From: Luteolibacter sp. SL250
GTDB lineage: Bacteria > Verrucomicrobiota > Verrucomicrobiia > Verrucomicrobiales > Akkermansiaceae
Direction of reading: 5' to 3'
Assembly (NCBI RefSeq): GCF_026625605.1
Contig: NZ_CP113054.1
Location: forward strand, 3,782,001-3,846,000
Length of the DNA: 64,000 bases
Shown here: positions 58,608 to 64,000 of the stretch, piece after piece
Numbering within the stretch: the stretch's first letter is position 1
How the letters are laid out: each line of letters begins with the position of its first letter
Position numbers and translations under genes: made by a program
The notes under the pieces: model-generated
The model's input: only the letters and a program-made list of their open reading frames with translations
What the model was told of the DNA's origin: nothing
The model's database searches: none

Positions 58608-59555
58608 TCAATCGCCGGGGAGGGCGTAGTCGCGGACGAGGCGAGAATGGGCGGCGCGGAGGGCTTTGCGCGGATTGTCGGCGAGATCCGGACTGGCCTT
58701 GCGCAGCTCCTGCATGAGGATGACGGACTTCCGGACGGCGCGGAGTCGTCCGGGCTTTGAGGCAATGAAGGTGCAGAGGTCCTCGATCTCGGCGGCGGTC
58801 TCGATGTCGCTGAATTGGGCGGCCACGTGGCGGGCAACCTCCGGCAGTTCCTTTTCCTCCAGCTCGTATTGGGCGCGGATGCCGATGCGGGAGAACTGCT
58901 GGTCGTTGCGGCGGATCTTGTCCAGGACCTCGGGATTGCCGATGAGGGCGGTGGGCATGTTGGCCTCGTCGCAGAAATCGAAGAGCCACTGGCGGCCGGT
59001 GCTGTCGAGGCGCTGGGCATTGTCCACGATGAGGAGGCGGCTGGCTTTCTTGAAGTGTTCAACCAGGAAGTCGAAGCGCTTCGTTCGGCCGCTCCAGGTG
59101 CGGTTCTCGACGGCGTTGAACAGGGCGCTCTCCACCTGGGCACCGCTGGTGGTGGTGGCGTTGAGGGTGATGGCGACGGTGGAGGGCGAGATGGTCTGGT
59201 AGTAGGCGATGCCGCTGGATTTTCCGTTGCCTGCCGGGGCGGTGATGAGGGCGATGTCACCGGTGGAGCGGATGAGGTTGAAGCAGTTCGCCATTCGGCG
59301 GGTGACGCTGGTCTGGAAGATCTCCGAGGTGTAGGCCAGACGGGCGTTGATGCCCTTGAGGATGTCAGCGGCGAGCAGTTCGAAGTTCGGCACCTCCCGG
59401 TCGAGGCTGTCGTTGAGGTATTTGCTGAGGAAGGTGGCGGTCGCGCCTTCGATGCCGAGCCACTTGGAGAGCTGGGCATTGGTGAGGCCCTGCTGCGTGC
59501 GGAGGGTGAGCAGATTGGCGACGATCTCAGGGTTGGTGGGGTATTTTCCGGGCAT
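58608..59555 (-). CDS. Mu B-like transposition AAA+ ATPase
   Basis: 315 residues. An N-terminal helix-turn-helix (LTNAQLSKWLGIEGATATFL, about 24-43) is followed by an AAA+ core with Walker A TAPAGNGKSS (about 105-114) and Walker B LLIVDNAQ (about 174-181). The C-terminal helical domain ends LRKASPDLADNPRKALRAAH. This matches Mu B, which coats target DNA and stimulates transposase A. The transposase gene is immediately upstream (33-bp gap). Confidence 0.9.
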   Translation of the reverse strand: MPGKYPTNPEIVANLLTLRTQQGLTNAQLSKWLGIEGATATFLSKYLNDSLDREVPNFELLAADILKGINARLAYTSEIFQTSVTRRMANCFNLIRSTGDIALITAPAGNGKSSGIAYYQTISPSTVAITLNATTTSGAQVESALFNAVENRTWSGRTKRFDFLVEHFKKASRLLIVDNAQRLDSTGRQWLFDFCDEANMPTALIGNPEVLDKIRRNDQQFSRIGIRAQYELEEKELPEVARHVAAQFSDIETAAEIEDLCTFIASKPGRLRAVRKSVILMQELRKASPDLADNPRKALRAAHSRLVRDYALPGD

Positions 59556-59587
59556 GATGTGTGGGGTGTTCGGGAGGTTGTGTGAAA

Positions 59588-61693
59588 TCAGACGTCGAGG
59601 TCGTCGGTGTGGATGGACTCGTCAGGGGCGGCGATGTTGGCGATGGCTTCGTCGGCCATTTCGCCGTGGCCTTTGCCGCGTGTCTTGCGGGCGGGCTTTT
59701 CTGCGGGCGGCGTGACATCGCGGGAGCGGGCGATGAGATCTTCGTTGACCGCCTTCACGGCATCGCGGCGGTCGGCGACGGGCTGCATGGCGCGGCGGAC
59801 GGGAGCATCCAGCGTGGCCTTGAGGCGTCCGCGCATTTCGAACATTTCCGCGAGCTGGTTGTTGTCGCGGCCGATGCGGACGTTGCGGGTGAGGGTGCCG
59901 AGCGGGGTGAAGCTCTGGTCGCAGACCAGCAGGGTGTCCGGCATGAGCGGGCTGAAGTAGGCCATGACGGTGTCACCGGGCTGGAGGTATTCCTTCCGGC
60001 CACGGAGGGTGGTCAGCTCCGGGAAAAAGTGGATTTCCTCGCCGGGCATCAGCTCGTCGGTGATGATGATCTCATGCCGCTTGCGGACGGTGACTTCCTT
60101 TGCCCAGGTGGTAGGCAGCAGGTGAAAGGCATCGGTGAACTTGAGGCGCTTGATGGCGGGATCCATCTCGCAGGCGAGCTTTGCCCGGGCGGGTGACCAC
60201 GCCTCCAGCGAGGTAAGGCGCGGGTTGGCGGCCTGCTGGGCGATGGCGGTCTGACGCTGGTTCTCCGTGAGGAGGGCGAAGGTGCTGCGGGAGCGCCACA
60301 TATCGGCGGCGTCCTCCTCCCAGCGCCACATCGGTTCCACAAACTCGCATTCGGCCCAGCCCTCGAACTCATGGTCGGTGCGATTGTTCATCGCGTCATA
60401 GATGAGGTGGGCGAGCTGGCCGTATTCGGCGGGCGTCATGAAGTTGGAGAGCAGGCCCTGGGCGATGGCGGGCGACATGCCCTTCGCGGCGGCGAGCCAG
60501 GTGCGCTCGATCCTGTCGATGCCGTAGTTCTCCTCCGGGGCCAGTTCGGCATTCCGCCCGCTGGCACCGATGAGGTAGTTCGAGTAGGTGCGGAGGGTGT
60601 GGAAGGATGACTCGATGCCCGCCTTGAAGCGCGGGTTGCCGGATGACTTCGGCCCGTAGAGCAGCTCGGCGAAGGCGGCCTTGTTGAAGAGGCCGGATGA
60701 ATCCATGGTGACGCAGCCGCCGGTGAAGGCGGTGAGGGCGTCCTCAAAGGAGTGATGGCCGTCCGGCGTGGAGAGGCGGAGGTTGGACCAGACCTTGGCG
60801 GTGCCGTGCTCCTGGATGAGGCGGGTGCCGATGGCGTCCGAGCGGTAGCCGATGGTGCAGAGGAACCAGATGACGTACCAGACGAATTCCTTTTGGGTGA
60901 GGTGCTTGTGGGTCTTCTCGTCGGTGTCGAACCAGCGGAGGCGGATGTGCGGAGGGAAGTTGTAGCTGATGAGGCGGTCGATGCTGTTGAAGGACAGCGG
61001 ACGCATGGGCCGGTCATAGCCGAGGGCGCGGATGTGGACGTCCGTCTGCTCGTCATCGAACATGACGGTTTCCAGGTAGTGCATGCCAACGCGGGTGGAG
61101 AGGATGGAGGGAAGGTCGCGATAGGCGGCGATGGTGCCCTGGGCGGCGAGTGTCTTCTGGTAGTCGGTGGGCTTGCAGCGGCGGAAGTTCTCCAGGGAGA
61201 AGCCGGAGGGATAGCCCTTCCCGCAGTCAGCGGGAGGGAACGCGAAGCCCGGGATGGCCCACTGGGCGTCTCCGGTGCGCCGCCACTTCTGCCACTGCGC
61301 GATGACCATGCGGTGGACCTCCGCGACGGCATCCCGGCGCTGGACGCGGAGGATCTCATCCTGGATCCACTGGCGGGTGACGGCCGGAAGGAAGGCGCGG
61401 GCCTCTCCCTGTGCCTTGCGGCCGTCGATGAGGCCGCGGAATCCCTTCGTGCGGTAAAGCTTGAGCCAGTTGTGGATGGCCTGCTTGGAGACGTTGTTCT
61501 GCTTTGCCTGGGCGGCGACGATCTGGCCCATCGATCCATGGCGCGACGCCTTGGCAGTCTCCAGCAGGGTCACGGTGGTGAGGCGGGCGAAGAGCTTTCC
61601 GCGTTGGCCGGGCGTGAGTTCGTTCAACTCCGCGAGGCCGTCTTCGCGGACGATGAGATCGAGCATGGAGGATGGTGCCTGGGAGAGGTGCAT
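59588..61693 (-). CDS. Mu A-like transposase (DDE/rve family)
   Basis: 701 residues from the ATG at 61693. N-terminal DNA-binding helices (~30-140) include NVSKQAIHNWLKLYRTKGFR. The catalytic RNase H-like domain starts with ETVMFDDEQTDVHI (Asp 213/214). The segment TRLIQEHGTAKVW puts a Glu (295) where Asp is usual, and FKAGIESSFHTLRT gives the last Glu (361). The C-terminal beta barrel has MPGEEIHFFPELTTLRG and GDTVMAYFSPLMPDTLLVC, as in the Mu A C-domain. It catalyses integration and replicative transposition with partner B. The Asp-to-Glu change is noteworthy. GTGATCA-family heptads precede the start. Confidence 0.9.
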   Translation of the reverse strand: MHLSQAPSSMLDLIVREDGLAELNELTPGQRGKLFARLTTVTLLETAKASRHGSMGQIVAAQAKQNNVSKQAIHNWLKLYRTKGFRGLIDGRKAQGEARAFLPAVTRQWIQDEILRVQRRDAVAEVHRMVIAQWQKWRRTGDAQWAIPGFAFPPADCGKGYPSGFSLENFRRCKPTDYQKTLAAQGTIAAYRDLPSILSTRVGMHYLETVMFDDEQTDVHIRALGYDRPMRPLSFNSIDRLISYNFPPHIRLRWFDTDEKTHKHLTQKEFVWYVIWFLCTIGYRSDAIGTRLIQEHGTAKVWSNLRLSTPDGHHSFEDALTAFTGGCVTMDSSGLFNKAAFAELLYGPKSSGNPRFKAGIESSFHTLRTYSNYLIGASGRNAELAPEENYGIDRIERTWLAAAKGMSPAIAQGLLSNFMTPAEYGQLAHLIYDAMNNRTDHEFEGWAECEFVEPMWRWEEDAADMWRSRSTFALLTENQRQTAIAQQAANPRLTSLEAWSPARAKLACEMDPAIKRLKFTDAFHLLPTTWAKEVTVRKRHEIIITDELMPGEEIHFFPELTTLRGRKEYLQPGDTVMAYFSPLMPDTLLVCDQSFTPLGTLTRNVRIGRDNNQLAEMFEMRGRLKATLDAPVRRAMQPVADRRDAVKAVNEDLIARSRDVTPPAEKPARKTRGKGHGEMADEAIANIAAPDESIHTDDLDV

Positions 61694-61700
61694 GGATGGA

Positions 61701-61735
61701 GTGCCGAGTGGGAAGTGAGCGGTGATCAGTGGGTG
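61701..61735. repeat. Heptad array GTGCCGA/GTGATCA covering a stop codon
   Basis: GTGCCGA, GTGGGAA, GTGAGCG, GTGATCA, GTGGGTG. The upstream gene's stop (61726-61728) lies in GTGATCA. The array ends 8 nt before the transposase ATG. Confidence 0.8.
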
Positions 61736-62046
61736 GCTTTCGAGGCTTCGCCCCGGCATTTGCCAAGTGCCGTGGTGAGGGCGTAGTGGAACGCTTGGTG
61801 GTTCGGGCGGGTGGTGGTCCGCTGATTGGACCGATCGATCCGGAATCCGGTGTGGCGTTCGCCCGGGTGGCTGGGCTTGAAGCCGGGCCGAAAGACGAAG
61901 AATGCCGAGCGCTGCTTGGGGAACCTCGCGACCCATGCGAACATTGGGTGGGTGAACATCCGCTCCTCCTCGTTGTAGTAGGAAACGACGTTCACATCAT
62001 CCGGATGAAACCCGGTCGGCGGTTGCTGTTGGATTCCAGGGATCAT
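61726..62046 (-). CDS. Hypothetical phage protein
   Basis: 106 residues, IPGIQQQPPTGFHPDDVNVV, aromatic and basic (MFAWVARFPKQRSAFFVFRP). The end KATH is encoded by a heptad array. No family recognised. Between the transposase and the 270-residue gene in the early operon. Confidence 0.55.
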   Translation of the reverse strand: MIPGIQQQPPTGFHPDDVNVVSYYNEEERMFTHPMFAWVARFPKQRSAFFVFRPGFKPSHPGERHTGFRIDRSNQRTTTRPNHQAFHYALTTALGKCRGEASKATH

Positions 62047-62051
62047 GACTT

Positions 62052-62864
62052 TCAGAGCGAGCGGCCACGGGTGGCCTTGAGGTTGGCGGCTTTGATTTCC
62101 TCGATGTCGGCGAGGGTGGCCTTCATCTCGGCTTCGAGGGTGGCGAGGGAGAGCTTCTGTTCTTCCGTGGATTCCAGCGGGAGGGAGCAGAGCAGCTTCT
62201 TGTATTCGGGATTGGTCCGGGCGGTGATGAGCGAGGAGGCAACCGGATCGAAGAAGAGGAAGGCCATCTGCCCGGCGGTCGGTTCAGGGGCCTTCTCCCC
62301 TTTCGTGCCCTTCGGCATGACGGCGGGGCCGGGAATCAGGCCGAGGTGCTGCATGAGGCCCTTCTGCGTCTCCCCTTCCGTCAGGGTGCCGATGACGTGG
62401 TCAACGGTTTCCCATTGCTCCGTGGTGAGGGTGAGGGCGGACTCGGTCTGGAAGAGGACAAGGGCGTTCTTCTTGGCCGGGGCCGGGAGGTTGAGCTTCT
62501 TGCCCGCCTTGAGCTTGGCGACGGTGCCATGGAACATGGCGATGAAGACCTCCGTGGAGCGGTAGGAGTAACCGGTTTCCCGCTTCACCTTGTCCGGCCA
62601 GGACTCCACTTCTGCAGATTCTGCAGAAGTCGCGGAGCGCTTCCCCTGGCTGACTCCGTGGGCTTTTTTGAGGCCGTCCAGCAGCATGCCGAGGCGGACC
62701 TGGCAGCGGAGGAACATGCGGCCATGACCGGCCATCTGGCGGGTGGTTTCACGGACGGCATCCCAAGCGGGATCCTTGGGGGCGTCGGTGGTGACTTCGA
62801 CGGGGGCAGCGGCTTTGGCGGCCTTTTCGGCCTTCTTGGCGGCGATGGAATCTTTGAGGAGCAT
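62052..62864 (-). CDS. Hypothetical phage early protein
   Basis: 270 residues. Basic Ala/Lys-rich start, then a segment (MAGHGRMFLRCQVRLGMLLD) and WPDKVKRETGYSYRSTEVFI typical of small DNA-binding helical domains, then LTTEQWETVDHVIGTLTEGE and a C-terminal coiled coil (QKLSLATLEAEMKATLADIE). Unknown family. It is separated by a GTGATCC-type heptad array from the next gene region. Confidence 0.6.
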   Translation of the reverse strand: MLLKDSIAAKKAEKAAKAAAPVEVTTDAPKDPAWDAVRETTRQMAGHGRMFLRCQVRLGMLLDGLKKAHGVSQGKRSATSAESAEVESWPDKVKRETGYSYRSTEVFIAMFHGTVAKLKAGKKLNLPAPAKKNALVLFQTESALTLTTEQWETVDHVIGTLTEGETQKGLMQHLGLIPGPAVMPKGTKGEKAPEPTAGQMAFLFFDPVASSLITARTNPEYKKLLCSLPLESTEEQKLSLATLEAEMKATLADIEEIKAANLKATRGRSL

Positions 62865-62872
62865 GGTATTTA

Positions 62873-62900
62873 GTGCCGAGTGAGCGGTGATCCGTGATTT
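62873..62900. repeat. Heptad array GTGCCGA/GTGATCC
   Basis: GTGCCGA, GTGAGCG, GTGATCC, GTGATTT, 8 nt upstream of the start at 62864. Confidence 0.75.
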
Positions 62901-63037
62901 GCCTGACGGCTAAAACCTCCGGTTGTTGTGGCGGGGTTGATCAAGGGCGGCCATGAACATGCAGGCGGGCTGCACGGGCTTTGCAGGGGGCAACAGATCC
63001 GCTTGATGGATCGGGCCGGGTGTGGCGTAGTCCTGGG

Positions 63038-63457
63038 ATGTATCGATGGTCCCGGATCCAGAATGAGTTGGTGCGCCTCTATCAACTTGAGGCCAATAGC
63101 CGACAAATCGCGCATCAGCATCTGCGTGCTGTTCCGGCGAAAGAGATGGGATTGGAGGCTGTGATTCGAGAAACGAGGCAGCGCTGCCAAGAATACGATG
63201 AAGAAATCTCAGCGAGCGTGAGAGCGTGGAAATGGGGAACGAATCTCGCCACGATTTCCGATGAGGCACAGATGTGGCGCTATGTCCGGCTGAATACAGC
63301 GCTGACGTGGTTGAGCCTGGGGCTTGGCGCTCCGGGATCTGACCGGGTCTTTGGAGATCCTTCGATGAGTGAGCAGGCAACGGTGCAGTGGTTCCTGACT
63401 CATTGGTGGCAGATCGGAGGTGTCCAGATGCGGGCGATGTATGAGATGGGGACATGA
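63038..63457 (+). CDS. Hypothetical protein on the opposite strand of the early operon
   Basis: 139 residues from the ATG at 63038. Helical and aromatic: YRWSRIQNELVRLYQLEANS at the start, RYVRLNTALTWLSLGLGAPG in the middle, ending TVQWFLTHWWQIGGVQMRAM. Lower GC than its neighbours, possibly a recent acquisition. A Mu-type phage would carry its repressor on this strand here, but no helix-turn-helix is evident. The stop adjoins the end of the convergent small gene. Confidence 0.5.
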   Translation: MYRWSRIQNELVRLYQLEANSRQIAHQHLRAVPAKEMGLEAVIRETRQRCQEYDEEISASVRAWKWGTNLATISDEAQMWRYVRLNTALTWLSLGLGAPGSDRVFGDPSMSEQATVQWFLTHWWQIGGVQMRAMYEMGT

Positions 63458-63538
63458 TCAGAGGAGGGGCTTGGTGAGGAGGTAGATGGCGAGCCAGGTG
63501 GCGAGGATGAAGAGGGTGTGGAAGAGCCAGTCTTTCAC
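63458..63538 (-). CDS. Very small membrane protein
   Basis: 26 residues starting with GTG that overlaps the upstream stop (GTGA): KDWLFHTLFILATWLAIYLL followed by TKPLL. Single hydrophobic helix. Supported only by the overlap, the spacing and the hydrophobicity; could be a holin-like or small regulatory peptide. Confidence 0.35.
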   Translation of the reverse strand: MKDWLFHTLFILATWLAIYLLTKPLL

Positions 63539-63708
63539 AGGCGTGGCGGCTCGGGTTTGATGGGCATGGAGATGGTGCCGTCGCGGCGGAGGCGGTGGAG
63601 GAGCGCGGCCTGGGAGCGGCGGCGGTTCCCCACCCCGGCGAGGTAGCCGAGGCCGAACAGGATGGCGGCACCGCCGAGCAGGATCATGGGTTCAATGAGC
63701 GGGAGCAT
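63535..63708 (-). CDS. Small single-helix membrane protein
   Basis: 57 residues from the ATG at 63708: a hydrophobic helix (LIEPMILLGGAAILFGLGYL) then a basic tail (GNRRRSQAALLHRLRR). The position in a dense - strand operon and the overlap with the next gene support it. Function unknown. Confidence 0.5.
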   Translation of the reverse strand: MLPLIEPMILLGGAAILFGLGYLAGVGNRRRSQAALLHRLRRDGTISMPIKPEPPRL

Positions 63709-63727
63709 GGTGGTGGCGGTGGGTGGT

Positions 63728-63919
63728 TCAGGCGGCGGCGAGTTCGCGGGCGTCACGGCGGCAGCGGCGGGCGACGTCGAGGTGGTAGGTGCGCTTTCGG
63801 AGGTTCCCGGCCTGCTTTGCCTCACGGGCAAGCTGGCGGTTGATGCTCGCGCACTGGAGGAGGCGGCGGACGCCGAGTTCACGGAATCCGGTGACGGTGA
63901 AGGCGGCGGGTGCACTCAT
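63728..63919 (-). CDS. Hypothetical small basic protein
   Basis: 63 residues: SAPAAFTVTGFRELGVRRLL, then INRQLAREAKQAGNLRKRTY and HLDVARRCRRDARE. Very basic and helical. The start overlaps the partial upstream gene (ATGA). No family recognised. Confidence 0.5.
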   Translation of the reverse strand: MSAPAAFTVTGFRELGVRRLLQCASINRQLAREAKQAGNLRKRTYHLDVARRCRRDARELAAA

Positions 63920-64000
63920 GCTGCGGAGTGGATGAGGGTTGCCAGCCGGAGGTGGCCGATGGCGCGGCCTGCCTGTTCCTGGGCGGAGCGGATCTGCTCG
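63916..64000 (-). CDS. C-terminal end of a phage operon gene (partial)
   Basis: At least 27 residues ending AIGHLRLATLIHSAA, open to the window edge. It overlaps the 63919 start by 4 nt (ATGA), showing that the early operon continues to the right. Function unknown. Confidence 0.45.
   Translation of the reverse strand, partial: EQIRSAQEQAGRAIGHLRLATLIHSAA

Noticed and set aside
62910..63671. - strand frame opposite 63038-63457
   Set aside because: Ser/Pro/Arg-rich composition typical of shadows and it overlaps two small operon genes; the + strand frame looks more protein-like.
1..64000. Phage integrase, T7-type RNA polymerase, reverse transcriptase (DGR) or tRNA genes
   Set aside because: Looked for typical motifs on both strands and saw none.

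Overview
The window looks like chromosome from a high-GC member of the Verrucomicrobia (PVC group), possibly near Luteolibacter/Verrucomicrobiaceae. The evidence is eight scattered, mostly single-gene PEP-CTERM surface proteins ending in a VPEP motif, a membrane helix and an Arg-rich tail. It also has a DUF4091/PIG-L/Gfo-Idh/AraC sugar-type cluster, many families of short intergenic repeats, and start codons that mostly lack a nearby Shine-Dalgarno sequence (typically ACC or CC before ATG). No rRNA, tRNA or CRISPR was seen.

Four blocks of phage genes are embedded among these host-type genes. (1) 1-1.4 kb, + strand: the end of a replication-initiator-like protein and a DnaC-like helicase loader. 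(2) 5.8-9.5 kb: a small phage-like gene on the - strand, then on the + strand a winged-helix protein and the small and large terminase subunits. (3) 28.3-47.5 kb, - strand: a short-tailed (T7/P22-like) virion cassette with major capsid protein, a head-associated protein, tail tube A and B, a GNAT enzyme, and three internal ejection proteins. The second ejection protein carries a GH24 lysozyme; the third is a 1645-residue polyvalent effector with a toxin-like domain and two kinase-like domains, and its C-terminal half is duplicated downstream as an orphan cassette. (4) 53-64 kb, - strand: a Mu-like early region with transposase A, ATPase B, Gam, a Lar-like anti-restriction protein, ASCH, a DNA methyltransferase, a possible GemA and many small proteins. 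No portal, scaffold or integrase was found, and host PEP-CTERM genes sit inside and between the blocks. The set is therefore either a rearranged transposable podovirus prophage, several prophage remnants, or partly an assembly artefact.

Host regions: 1.6-4.1 kb two coupled hypothetical exported proteins; 9.6-12.3 kb a REP-associated (Y1/RAYT) transposase surrounded by its palindromes; 12.3-17.9 kb the sugar-type cluster; 18-28.3 kb PEP-CTERM proteins, a CotH/lamin-tail protein, a putative zinc protease and a GYF-like membrane protein; 38.8-41.9 kb and 48-52.1 kb PEP-CTERM and beta-propeller proteins.

The most striking structural signal is that nearly every phage gene junction, and several host ones, carries a short tandem array whose sequence differs from family to family but whose period is always exactly 7 nt. 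These arrays often contain the stop codon of the upstream gene, and at two tail-gene junctions they are arranged as long hairpins.
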